From Lichenostomus cassidix (Eukaryota > Chordata > Aves > Passeriformes > Meliphagidae): 64,000 nt of DNA. A model generated the notes under the pieces. That model saw only the letters and a list, made by a program, of their open reading frames with translations, had not been told where the DNA came from and made no database searches. The stretch lies in assembly GCA_008360975.2 (NCBI GenBank), contig CM039193.1, positions 5,880,501 to 5,944,500 on the forward strand, read 5' to 3'. This document shows, piece by piece, positions 1-10,920 of the stretch; the first letter of the stretch is position 1, and each line of letters opens with the position of its first letter. Made by a program: the position numbers and the translations under genes.

Positions 1-2310
1 TGAGTGTAAATTCCGGGGAAACATTTTGCACGTTGCCAGGGTTACATTTTGAAATGCTTTCCATTGATTCCTTTATCTGATTTATTGAACTTGATGGTGA
101 GCTAAGCTGCTTGGACTTGCTTTTGATTTAAAATTAAGAGCAGTGAAAGTGATTCCTGCCTTTTAGAAATAGCTGGGGGACATGTGGGTTGTTGGTGTAT
201 TAATAAGAACATCAGTACTTGTGTTCCGCTTATGAAACAAGTTGAAAATCTGAGAAATGGTATTTGTTATTGTGTGTCTCCACACTTTCTAAATTATCAG
301 GCAGGTAGCATTTAATTTTTGCTTCATTTACTGCAGGGATGGTATTAATGGTAGCTTTTAAGAATGATGCTAATATTCATCTGTGGCTTGGAATGAGACT
401 GCTGCAGGGTGGGTTGGGATGCTTTACAGGTCTGGAGATTAATCTGGCTGTACACTCATATTTTTATTCCTTGGTACACGTGACCAGTAAATCCAGAGCC
501 CTGGACCAATCTCTAGTGCTAATGGATTATGAAGCCTTGTATTTTGAAAATGGAATTCCCTGCTGATTATGTGGTAAACACAAACAGGAACACAAGGTCA
601 CTTGGACTGAGCATGCCTGGCCTGGCAGCCGCTTTTTATTGCACTAATATAAGGGCTAAATGAAGTGATAATTAGTAAATGCAAAATGGAAAAAGGCGTT
701 TTTTAACCAGTTCTTGCCCAGAAGTTCTGGTGAGAATAGCGTGTGCTTCAGCCCTGACTGGTTTGGTACAGGGGGTGAGAAAATCCAGAGGGTTCCTGTT
801 TCCCACACAGCTCTGAGCCTGTTGTGTGCTTGGCTTAGGAACTGAGTGATGGCACAGTGATGGCTTTTGGAGGAGACAGAGGTCAAACAGAAGGGAGGAA
901 AGATGCAGAAAGCTTGACTCAACCACGTTATTTTGTCAATGACACACTGCTTAAGCATCATTTAGATTTTCTTCTTCAGGAGAGTTGGTTAAGAGTTTGA
1001 TTGATTTTCTGATTAGCCCTTGAGGATGAGTGGGATGATGTCAGCTCCCAAAGGTGATGTCAGCTTTGCCTATATGGGTGGCACAGAATGGTTTTCTGAG
1101 AGATCAGGGGATTTTATCCCTAAATGTGGGAACTATCCTAAAGAAACAAGATCTTGAAATGGGCACTCATTGCTGAAATAAGTTGGTGAACCACACACAT
1201 ATTTTTGCAAACTGAAGTCATGCCCTGCTCCTCAGTGCCATCTGCCCCTCCAGCACATTTCCTCAGAGTCCTCATACCCTCAGCTCCCAGCTCCCCACTG
1301 TGCTGATTTTTTCCTGCAATGTTCTGTAGTAAACAACAGCTGTGAGAGGATTCCAGGTGGCCTCCAAGTTTGGTTGTTGTGAGTCGCGAGTGCTCTGCTG
1401 TTCCTGTCACACCAAACCCACGGGTTTATTTGCAGACCCAAGGAATTCTCCTCTGAGTTTACAACTCGAGCAGCAGCACCAGCTCAGACCAAGAAAGAGT
1501 ATGGAAGAGAGGCAAGGCTCTTTATTTATGTATTTGGATGGTGCATAAGTGGTTATAAAGCTGTGCTACAGTGGACAAATCTTTGGAAGAGGAAGTGTGG
1601 TTCAGCTTTTATGAATTAGCTTTTACTTCACATAAGCCACCACTGGGTGTTATTTCCTTGACTTTCTTCCTGAGGCTCTCATTTCACTGTAAACTTCACC
1701 AAGCCTTTACTTTAGAATAATTTTGTCTTCTGCTTAAGAAAAACCAGGATTTTCAAACTTGAACGAAATTATTCTCATAGATGTTCAGATGAACATTCAT
1801 TCAACAGGTGATTTTCTTCCCAAAACAAGTACATATCCTGGGATTAACTGACTGCAGATCTGAATGTAAGAGATTTACCACTTTCATTTCTGCTGTCTGT
1901 CCTCTCATCTTCCCAGAGTTTGATCTGTTCCTCTGTCTTCAGTTACAGAACAGGAGCTCCAGCTGCTGTGGTTGGTCTTTTAGTGATGTGTGGAGCAAAA
2001 TGGAAAGAAATGGATAAAAATCAATAGTGTAAGTGTCGAGTGATCTGTGAGGAGGCTCAGAAAAAGCCAACACCACCCAGGCACCTGGCTGGCCTGAGCT
2101 CTCTCACATTTCAGTGGGAAATTTGAGAGTAACTTTCTTTATTCCAAGTGATCTCCTGGTGCAAAGGAAAAGTCTCCTCTCCAAGCAATAATATTGAACA
2201 AGGAAACTTCACAGTACTGATAGAACAAACTTTAGTAAGTGAATGTAGAGCTGCACATTGAAGCTTATTATCTGAAATAAAGGTTTTCATGGATAACTGA
2301 GCTTCCAAAG
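1..2310. other. Unique non-coding sequence, no gene seen
   Basis: AT-rich sequence with no recognisable coding exon, repeat family or RNA gene. Open frames here are short (100 codons or fewer), overlap each other on both strands and resemble no protein family known to me. I see nothing else to annotate. Confidence 0.6.
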
Positions 2311-2369
2311 GGTGGAAAAACAAAACAGCTTATCCAGGAATTGGATAAGCTGTTTTGTGCATAACCACC
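2311..2369. repeat. Perfect 17-bp inverted repeat (hairpin)
   Basis: Left arm ACAAAACAGCTTATCCA (2320-2336) and right arm TGGATAAGCTGTTTTGT (2342-2358) are exact reverse complements separated by the five bases GGAAT. After an internal loop of 4 and 6 bases, GGTGG (2311-2315) can also pair with CCACC (2365-2369), giving a stem-loop of about 59 nt. A perfect 17-bp palindrome at this spacing is not expected by chance in 64 kb. It could be a foldback element, a template-switch mutation product, or a transcribed hairpin. The near-perfect short stem is shorter than a normal pre-miRNA. Confidence 0.9.
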
Positions 2370-5365
2370 AACCATCATCTGCAGGTAATGGAGAACTAGA
2401 GAGAATAAATGGGCTGGGGTGTGATGAAACTGCTGTCAGATGTGCAGACTTAGGTGATTTCCCAGGATAGTTTTTAAAGTCCTGTAGCTCTGAGTTCCCC
2501 CATAAATATTTGTGAACTTCAGAATGAATTGATAAAGGGGACATGCAAACCAGGTTACAGAAGGTTCTTTTCTTTAAAATAGTGAGCATAAAAGTATAGC
2601 AATATACTGGGAAAAATTGCTGAAGTGAAGCATAAAGACCTTTTTTTTTTTTTTACAAATGAATGTGGTTTTTACATGTGTGGATATTTGAATTACAATT
2701 TTGAAGTTATTTTTAGTTACTAATTTTTATTAAGGATAAACAGAATCCCTGACAGTGCACATTAGTTTTCTTCCCAGGCAATAAATCATCAGTTTATGTA
2801 CACAAATGTTCTTGAATTCTGAAAAGCTTTCCAGACCTGCAGCCGTATTTATTATCTGAGTGCCTTTTGTTGCAGTTCCCTTCCAAGAGGTGTAATTCTG
2901 CTTTTGTAATGAGAAATAGTTGCAGGGTCCATGAAATATTCATTTGAAGGCCCACACTGATAAAGTGAGGAACAGCAGACTCTTTTCTAACACATAAAAA
3001 GTAATTAATTGTTTTACAGGATTTATGTTAGGAAAAAGTTTTAAATACTTCTAAATAGTGGCATTATCACTGGGTTGCAACATATGGATACCAGCAGTAG
3101 GTAAAAATAATTTTTCTCAAGAATATATCCTTGTGAATTAATCTAACTTTGTATAACATGAGGTATATTTTCCATGCCAGCTAGTGTAAACGTATTTAAT
3201 TTTTCCTGTGTGTTCAGCAGGGATTGTATCCTGAGTACAACCACTGGCTTTAGAAAATCCTTGTAGCTGTGTTCCAGAGAGTGCCAAATTGCAGCAGTGT
3301 CCCCTGCAGTTTTCAAGAATATAATTCTTTCACTTACTAGTGAACCAGATGTGTTTTCACTTTTAAAAGAGAGAAAAATACCCTGTTTTGAGCAACAGGG
3401 CCAATATTTCCATAGCTTAGTTCCTTTCTATAGACAATCATTTTTGTTTAATCTACAAGACTTCAGACCTTTTTTTCCGTCTGCTCTGTCCTTTCACATC
3501 AACAGCACATTTTGTGCCAGGGAAACCATTGTTTGGGGGTGGGTTTGTTTGTTTTGCTTTTTAAATTTGGAAATAAAAGCACTTATGATCGCAAATATTG
3601 CTCCATCTGCTTCCCCATTTGTGAGGAATGGCTTTTTTGTGTCTCACTGTACACCCAGTTGGAATTGCATGAGGCACCAGAGAACAGTACAAAGCAGAGG
3701 AGCTCAGCCTTATATTCTCTCCCATGCCACTTGCCAAAGGAGATTTGGGTAAGAAGTGTGGGAAGAGATTACAGGGCCAGTTTGCTTTGTTTTCTTTGTT
3801 AGTCCCCAGTGTGCTTAATTTTGCAGGTTTCTCGTGGCAGTTGCTTTGTACTCTGGCAAAGCAGCTGCCAGTGGATGTTTAGGTGCAGTGCAAACAGTGC
3901 CTGTGCATATGGTTTAAAACATAAAGGCTTCCAAGGTGAGTTTCTGGGAGAGCAGAGAGTAAATCAGAGCTCTGATTTATCAGAGCTGAGAGCAGGTACT
4001 GATGTTTGGGGGTTGAAGGGGTGGAGATGAATTACACCACATTATTTATTTCAAAACTGGCTCTGTCCTGCCATAGTTTTTTGTATGATGTCCCAGGGTC
4101 CTGATTAGATCTTTTGTGATGGCTGCAGTGCCACAGCTTTTGATTTCTGGGCAGTTTGATTTCTTTTCAAACACCACCGTGCATCTGTTCGAGGGTTTCA
4201 GTATATTGATTGTGCTACAAAGCAAGAGGATGAGTGTTCCAAGCAAAAAGATTGGTTTAAAATGAGGTAAAATTGAATGAGTAGCTGTTCTTTAACCTGC
4301 TTTTCTACTCCCATTTGCCTTTGGGCTTCACATTTGGTATTTCATGATTAGCTCCCTCCCAAAAGCACCCATCACTGTGTAGGTATGTTTGTGCTCAGGT
4401 GTGTTGGTGGTTTCACTGCTACAAAAATCCTGTGCTTTCCATCAAAGATGTCAGTATTTCCAAAGGAACACCTGTAAATTGCATTTATACGATTGTTCTG
4501 GTCCAGTGTGATACCTGCAACCCAGAGGGGGCAAAGCAGTGGGATTGTGAGGAGTTTCCTGTGTGATTCCCAGACACACATCCTGCTCCCGTGACAGTCC
4601 CTGAGCCCAGGGGGACAGTGGCAGATGCCAGCTCCTGATGGTTTGATGGGGATGCAGAGTTGTCACATTTCATCTTCAAACAGTTATCCTTTTTTTTTTA
4701 ACATTACATGCTTCCCCACATAAAGCGTGCAGTGTTTGTCCTCTAAATCCTTTTTGTCTTTATTTCAGCAGAGAGGCGATTAGCCGTGTAATCATTTATA
4801 AAGCTGTTCAGATTCTGCTAGCTGGTTTTCTTTGGGGAGAGTCATATCCAATACCTTTACTGGGAATAACTCTGTAAATTCATCTTCATTGATTTCCTTC
4901 CCCCCCCCAACCCAAGTGAATAAGGGGGTAGGGAAAAAATAGAACAAATATTTGTAGTTCTGCCCCTATTGAAGGAAAAATAAATCTTTCTTATTAGTCC
5001 TACCAGTCTAGATGTATCCTTTTTTTATAATGTTCCCTTGAATAATTAGAGCTTTGAGTTATGAAGTCAAGATTCCTGGGTCATTGCCAGAACAGATTTG
5101 TTTAAGGGGGACACTAGTTCTCTGAATTCCTTTTAAAGGGCTTTGTAATGTCCCAGACTGCTCTTAATTAGTGATTTAAGAGGGAATACATCTGTTTCAC
5201 TGAGGATTGTGAAAATTTTTATTTAAATGGAAATGTTTAATAAATGGCTCTTTGAAAGGCTAATGTATCTTCAAAATGAGAGGTGTATCACAGAGTAATC
5301 AGGTGGATAGTGATCTGGCAGTTCTTCTTGCATGGTCTTTCTTGAGCTGAATATGAAGGAAAACC
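2370..5365. other. Unique non-coding sequence, no gene seen
   Basis: AT-rich DNA with a 14-base T run at 2641-2654. An open frame of 151 codons at 3297-3752 has no family resemblance and no splice context that supports it. I see no repeat family. Confidence 0.6.
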
Positions 5366-5436
5366 TCATCAAAGACCTTTGAATTATCATCTGCTATTGA
5401 ATTATATTTCATACTTCATCATTCATTCACTACCTG
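5366..5436. repeat. Copy 1 of a ~72-bp interspersed direct repeat
   Basis: This 71-nt segment recurs at 6760-6831 in the same orientation. By eye there are about four substitutions and one single-base indel between copies, roughly 93% identity. It contains TCATCAAAGACCTTTG, ATTGAATTATATTTCATA and ATTCATTCACTACCTG. Similarity stops quickly on both sides. I do not recognise the family. It may be a short dispersed repeat or a local duplication. Confidence 0.85.
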
Positions 5437-6759
5437 CACATTTTCTTTGAACTTCAGGTTTAACACTTCATTTACCAGGGGAAAAAACAGTAAACAAAAG
5501 TTGATGTTGGTGAAAAGCTTGTAAAAAGGCTTATTAGAGACATTGATGATGCTTTGTTTTTATCTCAGACCATCATGGCAACTCAAGTACCAAAATTTAA
5601 TGGTACTTAATGGGACATTTGTCATATGCTAAAAATGTGCAGGTAGTCTTTGCTGTATTAGGGATTTGAACTGGCAAACTTCAGAACAGAGGAGCAGATG
5701 CTGAGGGAAGGAGGAACTCCAAATTAAGAAGTTGCTGCTTTTAGCAAACTCTTCCTTGAATACAGGAGGAGATGGCTATTAATAAACAGCAGTACCATCT
5801 CATACTGATCACAGGTCTTCTGAATTAGTAACCAAAACTTGAAACTGGGTGTTTTGATTCTTTTCGTTTAGGTGTTGATTTATGAGCCTTTACTACCATC
5901 TTTGTTGTGTTTTTCTAGGGTGTGAGTTTTTGAGTGTTTTGTTTTGTTCAGAGGGGGATAACACAGGAGAGCTGAACATGTGCTTGAATGAATAGTGAGG
6001 ATTCTAGCAGTTCTCCTAAATCCAGATATGGAAGGTTTTGAGGAGAGCAGAAAGTGTTGCCAGATGTGCAAGAGAGTGATGGAAAATCCACCAGGGCATG
6101 ACATGGCAGTGCAGAAGTAGGAAGGCTGGACTCAACCCTGGGGCAGAGCTGGACCCAGTTCTTCCAGGAATGCGAACATCCCATCAAGTTCACTAATATC
6201 TCCCCCATTTTTGCATTCCCATCATTTTGAAGGTATATTCTGCTATCTCACTTAGCAATCCTCTGCAAAATGCCCAATGTTTTCTGGAGGGGAAAAGCTG
6301 ATGAGATACAATAGTGCTGCTCCTCTGTAACTAACCACACTGGAGAATCACACTGACAGACATTCTGTAAATTGCCCACATTATAGAACATTGATGATAC
6401 CATTAAAGTGGTAAATTTAATATTATAGTTCTATTAGATTTCTCCCTCATTAACTCTGATCTGATAAACAACCTCCGGCATATTTTGAAGGTAATAATCA
6501 CCTTACAATCACTGCTGCTCCTCTCTGTCTGGCATTTCAAGCTCCTATAGATTTATAGTTCTTTTGTCATCTAATCTGTACTTATTCCTTTATTTCTTCT
6601 TTGAACTTGTGCTTACAGGCAGACCCTTTCCTAGAGGGCCCTGGGCATGCAATTAACACTTCATAGCCAGAATAAAGTCATCCTAAACTCCACTCCTCAG
6701 ATTTTGAATAAAATGGGTCTGAGAGAATAAAGCTAACCTAGAGTTCATGGAGGAAAGCA
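5437..6759. other. Unique sequence between the two repeat copies, no gene seen
   Basis: About 1.3 kb of AT-rich sequence separating the two copies of the direct repeat. I see no terminal structure, coding frame or target-site duplication that would make the pair the ends of a mobile element. Confidence 0.5.
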
Positions 6760-6831
6760 TCATCAAAGACCTTTGGAAGTATCATCTGCCATTGAATTAT
6801 ATTTCATATTTCATAATTCATTCACTACCTG
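6760..6831. repeat. Copy 2 of a ~72-bp interspersed direct repeat
   Basis: Second copy of the element at 5366-5436, same orientation, with one extra base in the CCTTTGGAAGTATC part. The copies are more alike than their flanks, which fits either a recent duplication or two members of a dispersed repeat family. Confidence 0.85.
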
Positions 6832-9800
6832 TCCTTTTTCAGTGTTCAGGCAAGCAGGATGCAGACCTGTAGACGTGTTTTAGGGTGTGGGTGCTGTGGT
6901 GGGTTCTGAGCACAGCCCTGCCAGGCAGAGCAGCCCAGAGAGCTGGAAATGCTCAAGAAACCTTTTCCAGCCCTGCCTGTCCAGTGGAGACAACTTCCAC
7001 TCCTAAATCTTAATCCTCAAGCAGCAAACCCACGGTTTAACCAAGTAACCTTAGCTCCTCTCCACTGGCAGGAGGCTTCCAAGGAGGGATCACTTGCCTC
7101 TTGTTTTGCTGAGTGAGTCATGGTTTAATTAGAGTGCTGTCTCGAGGAGAAGGTGGTTGTTCTACATCACCTATCACAATGTAAAAGTGGAAAGCGACGC
7201 TGAAACGCTGACCCTTAATCTGAAGTGCACCATCTGGGTTTTATTTCCACATCTTGCTGAGTTTACAGTTATTTGAATTCACAGTTTGTTCCCCGTTTGC
7301 TGTTCCCACATGGTAAGTGAATTGGATCAAAAATGCACTGATGAAAGAATGAGAAGTCTGTTGGAGAAGTTTGTTCCTACCTACAAGAGTGCTCTATCTC
7401 ACACTTTTTTCCACCCTGTGAGTTAAATCCCAGCGGTAAAATCTTGTCTCAAGATGGTCTTCTTTCATGGTGGGAAGTTGGGGTTACTGTGAGGACAAAG
7501 ACTCCTTTCCCCATCATAACGTGATTTATGATTTGCTTGTGATTTCCTGCTCTAGAAAAGGCAGAGAGTTCTTAAAACTGACCAAGTATTTGCTTTGCTG
7601 CTCCTGTAAATCTGAGTGGATGCTTATCTGGTGGTGCTTGGTGTTGGAGCACTGCTCTTATTTAATATTTCTTCTCTGTTCATATGAGCCAAAGTGTTTG
7701 ATGCTACATTAAGACTGTGTATAACATAATGAAGAGAGCTGTAGTTACAACTGAAATAGTTTTCATGGTGCAACTTTGAACTACTCTGATTTTAGAATGG
7801 GCAAACAGCTCAAAAACAGGTTGAATTTCATTTATTCTCCCTTCCTTCCTATTTTTTTCTACTGAGAGCAGCCATTTTCTTAAGACACAACTAACTGTAA
7901 AAAAAGATATAAAATTTAAACATGCCATATTTCAAAAGCAAGCCATCAAAATGCTGAAGGCTGTATAAACTTAAATACCTTCTCTGGCTTTTGCTGTAGA
8001 CCACACAAGCTCTGAGAAATTGATTACTCTGGTGCTGGAAGGGGCTTTCATGATACAGAAACAGAGGTTTGCATTGAATTTCTTTCTTTGTGTGTGGGAC
8101 CTTTTTTTTTTTTTTTCCTGGAAAGAGAAAAAGCCTTTAAACCCCAGATTAAAAATAAGTCATTTCATTGTTTCCTTTTTCCCCTCTTCTAAATCTTATG
8201 AAAGAGTTTTCATAAATGATTGGGGAGCTGCATCTCTGAATAAATCTAAAGTAAAATGCTCCATTTCTTCTTTTAATAAAGAGGCTTTTTTTTCTGGAAT
8301 GTTCCATTTAGGTACTGCCTCATTGAAGTTTAGTCTGGTTGAGAGAGTTTCAGTGTGGCTCGTGCAGGTTTTTGTATTTTGTGGGCATGAAGAGGAGGGG
8401 TGAGGAATTCAGAGTAATTTATTTTCATATTGCAGCCTTCAAATTTACTGTATCCAGTATTCTAAACCTAACATTATCAAAGGCTTTGGAGTTCCCATGG
8501 TGGCTGTGAGCTGACCAGACATATACCCAAAAAACACTCTATGGCTCAAAGACATGGCTGAATGATCAGGAAGGGGATCTTGAGCAAGGAAATTTTGTCA
8601 TTTCTTTTTAAACAGGAGGCACATAATGGGCCAGCACCTTGGCCCAGCTGGTGTTTTCATGAAAATATTGATGTCCCATCAATTTCAGACTGTTTATAAG
8701 CAGGCCAATCTCCTGCTCACGTGTGGCCATGTGTCTTACAAAGGGTTGCTGGCTCTCTGGGGTTTTGCCCCTACACAGTTCAAGCACTTTTGAGGATTGA
8801 GTATGTTGGCAAGAGCAGTGTCTGTATTTGCTGCTGGCTTGGTGGTGGCAGAGGATGCTTTCCCTTTCCTGGCCCTTGAACATAGGGGCTGTGAACTTGT
8901 GAGCTGTGCCCTGTGCCCACGGAGCTGCCTTGCCAGTGTGGGTCAAAACTCTGGTTTTTTGAGGAGCAGAAACGGTGCTGAACCCACTGGGAACAGTGTC
9001 AGGAGTGACCCTACACCACCCTGTGCCCACCCCACCAGCACCTCCCATGCCATTCCCACATCCCTGCCTGTCTCACTGGAGCTGCTCAAGCCCAGCAAGG
9101 CAGCCCTGGAGCTGCAGGGGAGCAGAATTCCTTTCAAGGCTGGAGTCCCCTGGGATTTCAGAGCTGCATCCAAGCCATCCTGTCCTGTGAGATACGTGGA
9201 AAGCGTCCAAGACGGACACCTGCTGGCTCTGAAGCAGTCAAGTGCTTTTCCCAAAATATGTTTGGCCCCTGTTCTGGATGTTTACTTTTAAAAAGGTACA
9301 GGCATGTGTTGGCTGTAAAAGAAAGGGAAAAAAAAATCACTGTTGCTACTGTCACTGAAATTCCCTGCAGACTTAAAAGGAAGATGAAAGTTGGTACTTT
9401 AAGAGAAAGTCGAAGCCCTTGGGACAAGCACAGCAGAAATCAGGAAGATGCTCTGTATTCTGTCTGATTGCTTGCAAAAATGAGTGCTGTATCTCCTACA
9501 GAGGGAGAGAGACAGAGCCAGAAATACATATTCGCCTCGTTCCCCCATGCTTGAGCCTTGTTAACTAGGACAATACCATTTTGCACTTCCCTGGGCATAT
9601 TCTCAAACATCAGCTCAGTGAAGGTGATGGAGAAAAAAATAAAGGGTGAGGGAGAAAGGAGAGAGGGGGGAAAATCTGCCTTGTGGTATTTCAGATCTCC
9701 AGCAAACACAGGTGCTTTTTAATCCCTCTGGCCTACATATTCCACAGCCCCTAGGAATAGAGGAGTCGTGATGTAATGCTCTTTTCCTCACACTCCCAGC

Positions 9801-10149
9801 TTAAATACAGATGGAAATTGTTGTCATGTGTTAGAAATGTCACCAATAATATAAAAGGCAGGCTTCTGCATTCTCCCTTTTGCACTGTCAGCTGCTGCTG
9901 CCAGCTTATTCTTCCCTCTCAAACCTATTGTCATGTGGCAGAAACCCTGATGTAAGTAAGCCCTGTCCTCCCCCTGCTTATGATCCCTGCATTTTTTATT
10001 CCCCTCTGCTGCAGTGCTGAGGATCATTACATACCACGACTTAAAGACAAGACCTCACAAAGGAAGGATTAATCTTGTATTTGTGCTTGAATTTCGAAGG
10101 ACTCAGGCAAGTGAGAATGTTCTGTTGTATTCTCCCTCTCTCTTATTTT
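6832..10149. other. Unique non-coding sequence, no gene seen
   Basis: Mostly AT-rich, with a 15-base T run at 8102-8116. The stretch from about 8800 to 9250 is more GC-rich and open on both strands (164 codons on +, 146 and 103 on -). Overlapping opposite frames, no splice context and no family resemblance make a real gene unlikely. Confidence 0.55.
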
Positions 10150-10920
10150 TTCCCCCCTCTTTCCTAGACGCTAAGGCGAGGAAGGAAAGCGGCAAACACC
10201 GATCCGGGTGTGTGTTTAGGGAGCGCTCCCCGAGCCAGGTCGGGATGCTGGGGATGGGAAGGGAGCGGGGCTGGCAGCCCGAGCCCAGCCTGCCGGGACA
10301 GATGGCCAGTGCTGCTTTTTAATTCATCCAGCAGGCTTTCCGTGAGGCCCGTTGGCGAGCGGGAGCGCGGCGAGCAGCGGGGTCAGCGGGCACGAATGGG
10401 CTGCGATCGGGAGCAGATGCCTGCCGAACAATGGGGCTTTTGAGGGGAATGCGGGAGGAAGCGTGGCGCTGGCTTTGTACTGCCTCCGCATTGCAGGTTG
10501 GAACGGGGCAGCTCCGATTTAATGAAGTGCATTCCTAAAGGCGCTCGTCAGCCCGGGCTGGAGACAAGGGGACATGTCAGAAGGGGGCTTGTGGGGCCGG
10601 CGACAGGGGGGGATGGATGGCCCCGAACAATGCGGTCTCAGTGCTGGATGGGGAGAGCCGTCCATACATCCCTGCGCATATTAATGCGGTACAGCAGGTG
10701 CTGCTAAATGTGTGTCCCCGCATTGTTCGGCGGGGAGCGGGCAGGAAGGAGCCCCCGGCAGGGATGTGCTCATCCCGAATGGAAACACGGCCGCGCTGCC
10801 CGGGGGACAGCGACAGTGACAATGGTGCTTCGTCCAGGGTCACTGCTGGGACGGGTGGAGGGATCCCTGCCCTGTGCTGGCCTGGCAGGGAACGGGGGAC
10901 AGGCTCAGAGAGGATGGTGG
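10150..10920. promoter_or_regulatory. Isolated CpG island, candidate promoter or orphan island
   Basis: CpG dinucleotides, rare elsewhere in the window, are dense here (I count roughly 50 in about 750 bases). GC content rises sharply, with runs such as GCGAGCGGGAGCGCGGCGAG. No convincing coding frame lies inside. The block contains a cluster of AATGCGG heptamers and SOX-like AACAATG sites (listed separately). No clear TATA box was found. A possible splice donor, AAGCAG|GTGTGAG, lies just downstream near 10986. In vertebrates such islands usually mark promoters or poised developmental regulatory DNA. Direction is undetermined. Confidence 0.65.
10424..10730. repeat. 13-bp inverted pair CCGAACAATGCGG / CCGCATTGTTCGG plus a third related copy
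   Basis: CCGAACAATGCGG at 10623-10635 and its exact reverse complement at 10718-10730 are separated by 82 bases. A 12-of-13 copy (CCGAACAATGGGG) lies at 10424-10436. Each contains AACAATG, which matches the binding consensus of SOX HMG-box factors. The extended 13-bp agreement goes beyond that consensus. Factor binding is inference. Confidence 0.7.

Noticed and set aside
7250..7320. Exon-like stretch ending CACATG|GTAAGT
   Set aside because: The donor is good, but the possible upstream acceptors are weak and there is no coding or conservation evidence.
8797..9291. 164-codon frame in a GC-richer patch
   Set aside because: Overlaps long frames on the opposite strand, as expected of stop-poor GC-rich DNA. 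The product is not recognisable.
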